Assembly: GCA_003971905.1 (NCBI GenBank)
Contig: RSEE01000008.1
Location: 620,001 to 684,000, forward strand
DNA length: 64,000 nt
Origin: Moniliella sp. 'wahieum'
Taxonomy: Eukaryota > Basidiomycota > Moniliellomycetes > Moniliellales > Moniliellaceae
Reading direction: 5' to 3'
Shown: positions 44,769 through 56,000 of the stretch, one piece after another
How the letters are laid out: each line of letters begins with the position of its first letter
Numbering within the stretch: the first letter of the stretch is position 1
Translations under genes and position numbers: made by a program
The notes under the pieces: model-generated
What the model saw: only the letters and a program-made list of their open reading frames with translations
Told to the model about the DNA's origin: nothing
Databases searched by the model: none

Positions 44769-47682
44769 TCAGCACCTCCCCCAGCAAGTAAACGCGCCGG
44801 GGTGGAAGTTGGCTTGCGCACGCGCCGCGTCGGTGCGCAGCTTCAGTTCGCGTTCCAACGCCACCTCCAACATTGGCACCGTCACATCCCACGTTTTCTG
44901 GCTGGGAGTGGTGAGGCTAGCACGCGACAAGCGCGTGGGCGCCGGGCCCATCGGCCACCGCGCATGGAGCGTAGGCAAGAACGCTTCGTGAGCCAGCAGA
45001 TCGGTCTGAACCTGCAAGAGACGGGTACGCAGTTGTACTTGTTGCTCCGCCACGCTGCGGACAGCACCCACAAGCGGAGGCATCGGTGTGACCCAGAGCG
45101 CAACGTGCAGCGGCATCTCTTTCCTCAGTGCCAACCGTACGGAGGTGGCAAGATGTTCCCGGGATCCTGTGAAGCGTTCGACGAGAGAAGAGGTAGACTT
45201 ATTGGAGCGCAAAGAGGCAAGCGAACGGCCACTGCCGCGCCACACCACACTCGAAGTTGGAGTTGTTGAAGGCGTCTCGATACGCTCCTCCTCATCCGAC
45301 AGCGCAGAGGCCAAAGAGTACGTTGAGGAAGGCCGGGGCAGCGGACCCCAGCCGTACTCCTCTGACCCCACGGCCGGTGGCAGGGGGGCCGCGTGCACCG
45401 GGCCGCCCAATAAAGGCAAGCGTTCACCCACTCACGAGCTAACAGCGGAGTCCCCGCCCCAAATACCCATATAGCCCCCGAAGGAAGATGAAGCGTCCAC
45501 CCTGTCTTGCCTTGCGGGGGTGGGAAGTCCCCCACGGGCCCAGTCCAGGGATCGTTCTTCTCCCCGTGTGCAGGAGCGAGACGAGCTCGGGAATGGGTGA
45601 GGGGAATTTCACCCGTGAGCACCGCATGGGCGCGCCAATTCCCATCACCGAGGGGAGTTATTGTGGGGCAGAGAGCCGACGCCCAGACGATAAAAGCGTA
45701 AACGCCCTTCCTCAACTAGGGCAAAGGTTTCTGTCCACGAACGCAGATCCCGGTCTTTGACTCGCTTGCGCATTTCGCCAAGCGCCTGCTTACGCAACAG
45801 CAGACCTGACATGGGTGCCTCAAGGTCCTCCGAGCCGACCGCCTCTCTTTCGGCCGTAGAACTAGACTGGGAGAGACGGGATGCTGCAGGCGAACCCGAA
45901 GGAGCTGGGGAGCGTGACCTGGATCTCCGAGAAGGGGTGTGGTGGGGACTGGAGGGCGGGATAGTCAATTCGATGGGGGGGAAAGAGCTGGTGCTCGCCC
46001 CCCAGGAGCGAAGAAGGATGCTGCCCCTCTTTGGAACATCGCTGCTGCCTCGTTTGGGAACATCGCTGCTACCAGGCGCAGGGAGCCGGATCTGGTGGGT
46101 CTTGACACCCATGTACATGTCCTTCAAGAGAGTTTTCATGTCGGTCCCCCACGCTTTCTCGCGTTCTTCCGTTTCCGCCTCCTCGTCAGTTGACAGAGTG
46201 GAGAGCCCGGCAACGCCGAACGGCCCTGTCCCCAAAGACATGCTGATCCGATTCAAGGCGCGGGCCGCCCGACCTGGGGCATGTATATGTGCTGCTCCAG
46301 TGCTCGGGGCGGGAGGAGGACCGGGGGGGAGATCGAGGGAGGGAGACTCTCGTCCCAGTCCCAGGGAAGATTCGGATCGTACCTCAGGCTCCTCTTCCAT
46401 ATCGGCTCCGTGTTGGGTGAGCCAGGTGGCAGCAGGTGCCAATCCATCCGCTGCAAGGGCATGCATCGTGTTCAGCACATACTCAGAGCGAGTCATATGC
46501 CGTCCGTTAAGATCCGCAATGTGCAAGTCGGTGTTGAGCAAGACCAACGAGTAAGCAAGCGAATGGACAGCAGCAGGAGAGAGGAAAAGGAGGGTCCGCT
46601 GTGGCGAAGGTAGGCATTCCCAGTAACGCTGAGCAAAAGCAGCGAGTAGGCGGTCGACCTGCTGGGTTTCAGCCTTGAGGTACAAGTGGTCACACAATCG
46701 TCGGAAAGCAGCGTCTAGTCGAAGACCGTGGAAATCAAGGCGAGAGAAGTATGCAGGTAGAGCTGCTTGGGCTTCTGGAAGATCGGAGCCGAGCCAGGCG
46801 GCGACTTTACTGCGCGGGAGGAAGGAGGCGTCACCTGTCCAAATGCGTCGGGCTAATGACTCGCCAATAGAATCGGCGGCGGAATCCGATATGAGCTCCT
46901 GGGTCCTGGGGGCAGGGGGGGAGGCAGAGGTGGTGGTGGTTGGGGCGTGAGGCGAGGCGCGTTTGGAGACCGTGCCATCAGCTGGGGTGGAGATCGGGAG
47001 GGGTGGGGCGGAGAGGGGTACCTTGGAGGCAGAGGTGGGGTCGAGGAAGGATTGGTCCAGAGCGAGAGCAGGCAATACGGGTGGGGCATCGGATATAGGG
47101 AGTGGGTCGTGGGTCGTGTGGGGGTGCGGCGAGAGGCAGCGGCCATGTGCATCCAGGTCAAGAGCCGGCCACTCGTCTCCTTCATTCGCCGCCGAGAATT
47201 GCCAGGGGGAGGGTCATGAGTGGTGGTGGAGATGGAGTCGGTGGCAGTGCTGAGGGAGTGGGAGTGGGATAGGGAGGAGCCTCGCTGGCTCGCGGGGGCG
47301 AGGCGGTGCGCGAGGTTCCACGGCGGGCCATGGGCATGGCGGCGCAGCTGGTGCCAGAGAGGCCGCGAGACGGAGGCGGAGGGGAAGACGAGGGGCGGGG
47401 AGTGGCGGACGCGGGGGATGTGGGGGGTGCGGGGCCTGCTTGGCGCGATGGGCGTGGGAGCTGCCGTGGGAAGGATGCGGCACGCGAGATGGGCGCTGTG
47501 GAGGACGTGGGGGGGTCGGGGGGGTCGGGGGCGGCAGGGGCGGCAGGGGTGTGGAGGCTGGGGATCGTCAGGGGCGTGGACGCCGTAAGCTGGCGGGGTG
47601 CGGTGCTCGGCAGCACGTGGACGGAGCACAGGCAGAAGAGCGCACCCGCGCATCCGCGCCACACACACTGGCGCCGTGCCAA
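44769..47682 (-). CDS. Sec7-PH domain ARF guanine-nucleotide exchange factor
   Basis: Loads GTP onto an ARF GTPase at membranes. A long disordered Ser/Pro/Thr N-terminus (about 47682-46940) leads to a Sec7 domain: DSIGESLARRIWTGDASFL, FSRLDFHGLRLDAAFRRL, then the catalytic-Glu segment LKAETQQVDRLLAAFAQRYW and YSLVLLNTDLHIADLNGRHM. After a Ser-rich linker, with the octapeptide GSSDVPKR occurring twice in tandem, comes a PH domain (SGLLLRKQALGEMRKR, ETFALVEEGRLRFYRLG, TLHLPSGAIWVF, LLAREWVNACLYWAARCT) and a helical tail RSVAEQQVQLRTRLLQVQTD, the order seen in EFA6/PSD and Yel1-type GEFs. The frame breaks at about 45660, 45420 and at least twice in the N-terminal region, so the start is uncertain. 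The product is a candidate regulator of ARF6/ARF3-type GTPases by domain order; that assignment is inference. Confidence 0.85.
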
Positions 47683-48249
47683 GCGGTGGCAACCCTAGGC
47701 CATGCGCCGCGCGCGGCCTGCTCGGCTGCGACCTGCCAGGGCACCCCCCCGCGCCCCCTGCACCAACCTGCACCTCCTTGCAGGGTGTCGAGGCAGGATG
47801 GCTTATCGCCTGGTCACTGCCCCCGCGCCATGTCACATGCTGTCACATGTCACATGACATGTGCTCATCACACGTCACGTGACGCCACCATCGCTTGTCA
47901 CAACGACATGTCACATGCCACTTCACACGTGTCACAGGGGCCAGCCGCGATCACATGATCACAGCGATCCACGAGCCACGGGTCCAAGTGGCACTAGGAA
48001 AAACCCCCTGTTTCCTATGTGGGTTGTTTCCTATGCCCTTTCACCAGTCACCATACACATCATCTCATCGCCATTGAATATGACATGGGACTCCATCAGA
48101 TACTACCCCTTCCGTCCTACAAAAATGGAATCCCTTTTGCTTAGATCTAGACCTCAGAGATCTACACTCAGGCCTTCTTCACAGGCACATGCAACCAGTC
48201 ATATGATTCATCACAGCAGAGCCAGGTGTAATAGTCGCTTTGTGTGTCT
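47683..48249. other. Intergenic, Sec7-PH upstream region with ACATGTC heptads
   Basis: Contains dense CACATGTC/CACGTGAC sequence (47829-47940) that includes period-7 ACATGTC units and CACGTG boxes (possible bHLH sites). Otherwise empty. Confidence 0.5.
47829..47870. repeat. Period-7-related ACATGTC cluster
   Basis: ACATGTC and ACATGAC units in succession with a short irregular start. The core ACATGT is a palindrome. Confidence 0.75.
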
Positions 48250-51200
48250 CTACTCATCCGCGTCCTCGGAGCCAAACCCGTCCGACCATTCGGCGATCAT
48301 GTCGAAGCCCTCTGGTTCCACCATATCCGCCATGTCCAACTCGTAATCCGGATCGTCCCAATCCACCTCTTCGACGTAGTCTGTTCCCTCCGGCACAGCT
48401 GGCTTCTTGTTTCCCGACCCACCCTTGCCCTGGTGCTCAGAGGCCGAATCAGTTTTGCGGTCGACGTTCGTACTCCCTGGGATGCCCTTGGATGAGTCGT
48501 GCACGGTGCCGGAAACATCAGTCTTGCTCTTGACTTCGGATGCAGCTTTCTCATCCTTCAGCCCCTCAGGTACAGACATAACACCATCCGCGGGATCTTC
48601 ATGTTTAGACGTAGGTTCTGCCTGGGGAGCAAGCCGGTGGGAAGCATTTGTCTTGGAGATCTTTGGCTGCGAGTGCACGTGCTCAGGCTTGGATTTGGAC
48701 TCAGACGGCTTCTGCGCCTCTGGAACGGCCACACCAACGGTTTGGGCCTCTTTCTTCTGTTCCGCTTCCTTCCCTTCTTCATTTTCTCCGTCATCTCCTT
48801 CATACTCTGGTTCTCCCAAGAAATCGTCGTACCCTGCATCGTGGTCCACCCCCTCCACCTCGTCCACATCCCCGTCCACATCCAAATCATGCTCCAAGCC
48901 GAGGTCCTCGCTTTCATCCAGGTCGAGACGCGGCGTGGAGCCACCCGGTCTCTCTGGCCGAGGCTGATCAGACCCAGAGGTATGTGGTGCAATAATGCTC
49001 ATAGGGGGCCCGGAAATTCCGTCAACGCCCAAACCCACCCGAGTCGGGTTTGTTGTGGTGAACGTGGCCCTGGTATTGGAAGGAGCAGGAGAACTGGTGG
49101 CGCTTTCATTGGTCTGAGCGGTAGCAGAATTGCTCTCTCGCGAGGCAGACACCCCAGAGCCTAGTGCCCGCTGATCCACCAAGTTAGGAGCGCCGTTAGA
49201 CTCGGATTTAAGCTTTGTTCCAGGGGCGGAGTGAGAGGAGGAAGGTAGGGGCGCGTCAGAGTACGACGTCGATTTCCCCGCCGGCTTCGATCCCTCCGTC
49301 GCCCGGTTCTCAGTTTGATCCTTCCCTTGGTCCTTAAGTTGGGTATTAGCTTGGGCAAGTTGGTCCTTAGTTTGGTCCTTAGTTTGATCCATAGCTTGGT
49401 CCTTACTTTGGCCCATAGCTTGGTCCTTTGCTTTGCCTTTTGCTTTGCGTTTAGCTTTGCCTTTAGCTTTACCTTTAGCTTTATCCTTAGCTTGGACTTT
49501 ACCTTGGTCTTGATCTTGATCATTGGCTTGATCCTTAGCTTGGTCCTTAGCTTGATCATTAGCTTGATCATTAGCTTGATCATTAGCTTGGTCCTTAGCT
49601 TTGCCTTTAGCCTGGTCCTTAATTTGGCCCAGAGACCCGTTCTCGGCCTGATTCTTAGGCTCATTCTTAGCCTCGTCCTCAGTCGTCCCCTTAGTTACGC
49701 CCTTGACCACGCCCTTAGGTTCGTCCTTAGGTTCGTTTTTAGGTTCACCCTTAGGTCCGTCCTTAGGTTCGTCTTTATATTCGGCCGTAGGCCAGCCCTT
49801 GTGCTCTTTTGTGGTTCCCTCCTTGAACTTCGCTTGGGAGTCTTCATTTTCCATCTCTTCAGGTTTCTCCTGGCTCGTGAGAGCGGTCTTGGCTTCATGG
49901 GGCTTGTGAGATTCAAACGTGACCTGCTCGGGTTTGTCACCAGATCCGGCCGTAGTCTGCATAAACATTTTTGAGGTGGCTGGCGCATCCAGCGTTCGCT
50001 CTTTTGTTGGGGGTACCAAAACGGGACCAGTGGGAGCCGAGGCGTTCGTCTTGGGTGCGGGCACAGACACATGGGGGGGCAAGGAAGTAGGCTCTACCTT
50101 GAGCTCATCCTTGACTTTAGACTCTCTACTGGGCGTGTTCTGCTCCTCAGAGTCAAGAGCAGCCTCCTTACCCATCTCATTCACTTTGGGCTTTTGCTTC
50201 TCCTGAGAGCTGGCTTCGGCGTTCGCCTCGGAATTTTCAGACTTGGACACCAGCTTCGCTCCCTTCTTTAGCCCATTTTCTGTATCAGTATCCTTGAGCC
50301 CTTGTGACTGGGGTCCTGGAGAGAGCAAAGTGTCTGGTACAGGCTTGGAAGGTTCCTGCTGCCCCATAGCTCCGGCTGACTCAGCACCCAAAGGAAACGC
50401 AAACTTGAAGCCTGTCATGGCAGGCGCTTTCCTCTCCTCATCAAGGGGAAGGGCTTGGGTCGGATGTTTCTTGGTGCCGAGGGAGTAAAGGAGTGCGCGC
50501 CCGGTCCGCTGGCTGGGGTTAACCCTGCGGCTGCGGCATCACCAATAGCGTGACCAACCAAGGGCGGCTCGGAGGTCTGTCCGAGCGTGCCAGGCCGTTC
50601 ACCCAGACTGAACCGGTCAGTCGAAGGCAGAACATCTGCCGTAGGGGTCCGCGCGCCAAGGACAATGGGAGGCCCCGCGGAAATGGGGAAATCCGGAAGG
50701 GCCTCAGTACTATGAGTGAGAATCGGGGTGGCCTGGGCATGGTAAAAAGCAGTAGCTACAGCGGGACCCGTGCGCATGCGGGTGAGGACCTGTGTAGCCG
50801 TCCTGGAGGATGGGCGAGATGAGGAAGAGGAGGGAGAGGATGAGCTAGCGAGTATGGCAGGTGTGTCGGGCGCGGCCATGTGTGCGCTGAGCTCGAGTTG
50901 GTCCAAAGCGAGCGATGAGACGAGTGATTGAGAGGCGATGTTGCGCATCGTCCCAGGTATCGCGCCAAGAGGGGGCAGACTCGGTGGCTGTGTACGTCGC
51001 GAACGTTGAACCGACAAAGAGGCCAGACGGTCTTCCAACTCATCCGTTTGTCGTTGCATCTCATTCATCTTCTTCCTCAATTGGACCTGAGCCGTGGCTT
51101 GCTCGGCCCCAATTTTTCTGACACGTAGCTGGGCAGCGTACTCAGGGTCCATCTGTGCCTGCACAAAGCACGCAGCCTCGATTCTCTTCGCCTCTAATGC

Positions 51201-52029
51201 CGCCCCCCCATTGCGCAAAGCCGCGATCCGACTGTTTTCCTCTGAACAGTTATTTCCCAGTGATTCGACCTGAGAAGCAAGCTCGTCAATCACTGCTAGC
51301 AGTTGCTGAGTATCTCCAAGAGCCCACGAGCCAGAGAGGTCCGCAAGCTTCTTTTCTCCCGTTCGACGCCTTATGCCAGCAACTTGCTCCCCTGGTCTCG
51401 GGCGCGATTTCTTAACTGGATAAGGAAGTTAGTTCCTGATCAAGCAGTCGAGCAAAACAAAACATACTGATGCCAGATCATGCTTGAGAGACTGGTAGAC
51501 ATCGGAAAACGCAGTTCGCATCTCTTGTGTAACGGCCGCGGGATCTGACCCAGCGACAGTAGGCAGTGAGGAATGATGAGGGGGAATAACGGATGAAGCA
51601 AAAAGGCGCACCAAATGGTGTAGACTTGTCCTTCTCCTCCGCCGCCATGTCAGCATTCAAGTCTGACTGGTTCTTCTTAGGAGTGTCTTCGTTTTGGCCA
51701 ATAATTTCAGTAGGAATACTCGGGCCAGCGAGACTGGAAGATTGCTTCGGACTAGGCGGTGAAGGCGCCGGAGAATCAGCCTTCGGACGCGTAGCCGGAT
51801 CAGAAGCGGTTACAGGAGATGGCGGTTTAGGTGTTGCCTTACTTGTCTCGCCCAGGCCACTGAAAGCAGGAGATGAAGATGCTTCTCCCCCATCTTCCTC
51901 CTTGGCAGTAGGGCGAGATTCCGTTGGCGGCGTCAAGACTGCCTTCGGTGCGGCCGGCCGCTTGTCAAGCCCCTGAGAATGTTGGGTTTTGCCTTTCTTT
52001 CCCTTCGAGTGCTTCCCGCCGGGCTTCAT
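48250..52029 (-). CDS. Coiled-coil protein with K/D/Q/A-rich repeat domain, unrecognised
   Basis: The product begins with a Lys-rich stretch (MKPGGKHSKGKKGKTQHS) and a Pro/Ser region. A helical/coiled-coil part follows (AVIDELASQVESLGNNCSEE, QVQLRKKMNEMQRQTDELED, about 51300-51000), then a disordered region with scattered F-x-G/FKF motifs (GFKFAFPLGAE). Next is a long hydrophilic region whose middle (49315-49640) repeats NDQA/KDQA/KGKA tetrapeptides, then an acidic segment (LDVDGDVDEVEG) and an acidic C-terminus (SDGFGSEDADE). An intron of about 50 nt (GTATGT to ATCCAG) lies near 51420-51475. The frame changes near 51600, around 51370 and at 50440; there the stop of one frame and an ATG of the next overlap as ATGA, so two adjacent genes are an alternative reading. 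The last 722 codons are unbroken. The coiled coil plus FG-like motifs hints at a nucleoporin-type protein; that is weak. Confidence 0.6.
49315..49640 (-). repeat. Coding minisatellite of period 12 (4 residues)
   Basis: On the plus strand AGCTTGATCATT-like 12-mers repeat with variation (AGCTTGGTCCTT, AGCTTTGCCTTT), encoding NDQA, KDQA and KGKA tetrapeptides on the minus strand. The period preserves the reading frame, and this part of the gene shows no frame break. Confidence 0.9.
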
Positions 52030-52307
52030 AGTCGGGCTTGATGGTGGTTGGGATGGAGAGAGAAGACGATGTTAGATCGTTGATCGTCGATCATTATTGG
52101 TGGGCAGAGCCGTTGTGGACACGCTGTCAATGCTTACGTACACCACTTGGGTAGCCGATCTCTAGGTAATAAAATAGGTTGGTTGCCCTGCACTTTTTAC
52201 ATCAGCTGCCCCGTGACACGTTCCCAGCCACCCGCAGCCAGAGTATCGGTGATATTATTTGCCCTCTCCAGCGTGGAAGGGTTCCAGCGTGGAACGGTAG
52301 CGACGGT

Positions 52308-52382
52308 GGAACGGTGGCTAAGGTGGCGGAGAGGACCGGTGGCTAAGGTGGCGAAGGGGAACGGTGGCTAAGGTGGCGACGC
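52308..52382. repeat. 25-bp tandem repeat x3
   Basis: Three 25-bp units beginning GGAACGGTGGCTAAGGTGGC (second unit GGACC), differing only in the last few bases and one internal position. Confidence 0.95.
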
Positions 52383-52390
52383 AGCACCAA

Positions 52391-52430
52391 GCTGGGGCGA
52401 AGCCCCAGCCGACCGGGCCGTCGGCCCGGT
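52391..52430. other. Two adjacent perfect hairpins
   Basis: 52391-52409 is GCTGGGGC-GAA-GCCCCAGC and 52412-52430 is ACCGGGCC-GTC-GGCCCGGT. Each has an 8-bp stem and a 3-nt loop, two bases apart. Confidence 0.9.
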
Positions 52431-52629
52431 GGTCCTCCTCGTTCTATTTGATGAAGGGGGAAGTCCGTGCGCACAGAAAATGGGACATCCACCCCCGCCC
52501 CACACTCATCACCCTCGTTCGTTTATCCTAACCACGGCCAGCATGAGCCTTGACTTCTTTGCGTCTTCTGATGTATTCATGTCATTTACAGGACTTGAGG
52601 CTGGGACCAAGAAACGCTGCACCTGTCAG

Positions 52630-52812
52630 TGTCATAGTTTGGCTGATCTCGCTCCCACATTTCCAATTTCTTCGTCCACGAGCGTCTCGTTCCTTCCCTG
52701 TTCTTCCGCTTCGCCCCACGTCCTCTGCTGTTGCTTCTACCCCACGAACTATTTCTACAACCCTTGCCTGGTCCCGACTCTGGTCACCCTCGCCTTAGCC
52801 CCGACTGTGACA
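52630..52812 (+). mobile_element. Solo-LTR-like element, copy 2
   Basis: 183 bp, the same length as the copy at 31095-31277 and similar throughout, with the same TGTCA...TGACA ends. The flanks GTCAG and ATCAG (52625-52629, 52813-52817) match at four of five positions, consistent with a somewhat decayed target duplication. No internal region. Family: LTR retrotransposon, superfamily undetermined. Confidence 0.72.
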
Positions 52813-53094
52813 ATCAGGTTCGTTCATTGAGTTCATCGGGCGAATAAACCGCAAACAAGGCCATGCATCCCTATTGGCCTTCCCTTCATCGATCCTCAGT
52901 CCCTCTTCATCCTCTCAGTAGTACTAAGCACAGGGACGTTCACGACATAAAATGCCCGACCACCACTCATCAACATACATTCAAACTTGATTCGCCACTG
53001 TGTATATACGCCCACGCAACCTCATCACTCACAACCATCCCCCGCTTCAGTGTTCTCCCCCTCCTTTGTTAATGTCGTTGATGGTGTCCAACCC

Positions 53095-56000
53095 TCAGGG
53101 TATCCAACCCCCCAATCTCAACTGAGCTGTTATTCTCGACAGCCTAGAGAAGATAGGCAAGTCTCCTCTCCATTCCTGCGCGGCAGGAGACAGATTCGTG
53201 CTAATCTGGTGTCCAGCGCCCCCCAGAAGCACCTCCTTCTTTATAGGCACTGAAGCCGGTTGTGCATGTTGTCGGCTTTCGATTCTTGGAGTGACACCAA
53301 AATGTGCTTTCTCCATGTCCGAAGGCTGGAGCAATGCCACTGCCTCCTCATCTTCTTTGGACACGGAAGGGGAAGAGGAAGAGGAACTGAACGGGTCCTC
53401 CGTGTGAGAAGAGAGGGAGGGCAAGGTTGTCCCCTCCGATCTTTGGTTTTCCTCAGGATCATTGACCCTGAGCGCACCTCCTCATCCCCAAGACGGAGGC
53501 ACTTTGTTGCAGTGGAACTGGAGTTGATGATGCGTTCACTGGAGGAAAGGCATCCAGCGGAAGTAAAGGAGTGATATTTTTCCCCTCCACCTCTTCATCC
53601 ACGGGAATCTTCGGTGGGTTGTACGTGGCAGGTCGATCCCAGCTTTCCTGAATCAATCCATGGCTATTACCCCCGAGGTAGCTGTCCGTTCGCCGACGGT
53701 AGAATAAGAGGTAAGCAGCGGGAGTCTTGATCGCATCTGTAACCATGATGGGGGTGACTGTGTCATCATTAAACTGGTACCACTTTCCCCCTTCAGCGGG
53801 TCTTGCAAAAGCAGTATAATGGCCACCCCATTGCAATCCATAATGGTTAACCACCGCATACAAGTCATACACGCATCCTTCCTTAGTGTCCCGCACAGAC
53901 AAAGGGGCGTGCCCATATGCCCCCAAGTCCAATTCGTAGGGGAAGTCCACCAAATCGTCCAATTTGCAACTCGGAGAGACGGCTGAAAGCGTTTAAGGTG
54001 AATGACAAGAACGTCGGGCAACTTCCACAACTGGATTTGCTTGGTGGCTCTTCGACGGCGCTCGCAATTGGTGCAATACCAAAGGTCTCCTTCTCCCAGC
54101 TGTTCAGTCCGGGTAAACTCATCTAAACAGTCCCGAAGCGTCAGGCCCTGCTTCTTTTTCTTCCCCTGTGGCAGAAGAGATATCTTCTGTTCCTTCTGGT
54201 CCTTTTGAGACATTTTCTTGGTTCCCTCATGTGGAAGAGACTCGTCCGACTTGCGCTGTGTTGACTCCTTGTTCTGCAAATTTTCTTTTCCCCCCGTAGG
54301 CCGAGAGTTTTGGACCTCGAACATTCCTGTGCTTGCCCCCTCGGACCATACACACGCAATCCCTGCCCACGAAGAGATGAATGAAGTGGGAGGCCTTTCC
54401 CCTGATGGTTCACCAGGCCTGTTGGAGTGCTCGTCGCGCTCAGAGAGTAGCCGCTCAGCCCGGATTTTAAAGCTCTCGTGGTTTAATCCACCAACTGAAC
54501 GAGGGAGTTCTCCCTCGCCCTCGAAATATAAATACTCTCTTGTACCGAGGAGACGTGGTGTTGCCTTCTCTGCAAATAGCGAGGCAGTAGTAGACCCGGG
54601 GACTTCATCCCCACTTGACGGATGATCGAGAAGGGAAGAGTACGGCCCACAATAATATTGCTTGGTGTAACGCATCTCCACCCGACGGCGGACCCCATCC
54701 GGTTTATCCCGCAAAGCGGCCGGCACAGTAACGAGAAACGGGATGCCAAAAGCCTCATATCCATCTCCCTTTCGCTGGAAGCTGAACACAGGTACAACGA
54801 CACCGCATTGCCCCTTCCTTTCTGGGCCCAACATGTGCCGATCCACTTTCCAAGGCAGCAAGTACGCGACAAGGACGTCTTGGCCTTCTCCCAGTTCGGC
54901 GACGGGATCCCAGTCGTTGCACCAGTGTTGGATAACATGATCGCGGACCAAGGCGAGGACAAGACGATCAACAACGAGAACGTGACAAGCAGTAGCAACG
55001 CGTTCCTTGACATGAACCAGAATGCTATCTCGGCGCACCTCGATGGGCAGCCACCAGGCTCGGTTGTGGTAGGGGATTACCAACACGTTGGCGCTCCAGG
55101 TGCGGTGTGTCGGAACAGGCAGAGTGAGATACATAAAGGGGTCAAAAGTGAGGGACTCCCTCTTGCACGTAGAGCAAACCAAAGTAGACTGGAACTGGCC
55201 CTGGAAAAGATCCACAATGATACTGTCGTTTCTGCCTTTGTAGAGATCCCAATGGGCCTGGGCAAATGCAGCTCGTGCTTCGTCGTTACCACCTTTCCAC
55301 TCGGGGAGAGAGGAGGATGGCTTGACCCGCGCGCGATTTAGGTCCTCGTGTAGTGCATCCAGCAGGAAGGCGAGCAATTCCTGGCTATCTTGCTGCTCAA
55401 AACCAGCAAACTGCGATCCCAGCGCCGCAAGTGAGTTTTTGAACTCCTTTGGGTTGACAGAATTTTTGGAGTATGCAACTCCATCGTTCTTGCTCTTCCG
55501 GTTTGGATCCCACATGGCCTTCAGAAGCCGTTGAAACGCTAGGGCCAGTTTTCCTCCAGATCCCAGCGGGTTGTGGCGATTAAGTTCCTGGGACACGATG
55601 GGCGCCATAAAGTAGGCTTGCATCTCACGCGTATGAGAAAGACATTGGATGGCACTGTTCATATAGCAGGTGTTGCCCAAGTTGTCCAACCCCACCACAC
55701 CCGGTACAACGGTGTTGGGGGCCAGCCTGGGTTTCCCCTCTTCAGAACATAAATAGTATCCTTCAGGCGTGTATTAGGGTAGGCAGGGGTGGGAATAGCT
55801 TGCTCTACTGCCTTGACAGTGGCGGAAGGCAACGTGAGAGGGCTCGTATGAGTTGCGAAAGAGGGCTTGGGGTTCATTTTTCTCTCGGACTCTACTAGAG
55901 ACGGGGAGGACGATGAAAGCCTGGGCTCATCTTTCCCATTGGTGCTTTTCACTCTTTTTTCCAACTTATTCTCCTTCTTGACGTTCAAATCCTCCCGCTG

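Larger units (their letters stand above)
52030..53094. other. Intergenic with 25-bp tandem, twin hairpins and solo-LTR-like copy
   Basis: From left to right: ATCGTTG/ATCGTCG heptads at about 52075-52095, a 25-bp tandem repeat (52308-52382), two perfect 8-bp-stem hairpins (52391-52430), and the 183-bp LTR-like element. No gene supported. Confidence 0.7.

Noticed and set aside
49315-49974. Plus-strand frame of 219 codons that looks like a many-helix membrane protein
   Set aside because: It is the exact antisense of the K/D/Q/A repeat coding region; the hydrophobic pattern follows from the 12-bp repeat.
50415-50418. ATGA overlap suggesting two translationally coupled genes
   Set aside because: Coupling of this kind is not expected in a fungus, and a one-base change in the CCCC run just upstream fuses the frames. 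Kept as one gene with the alternative noted.
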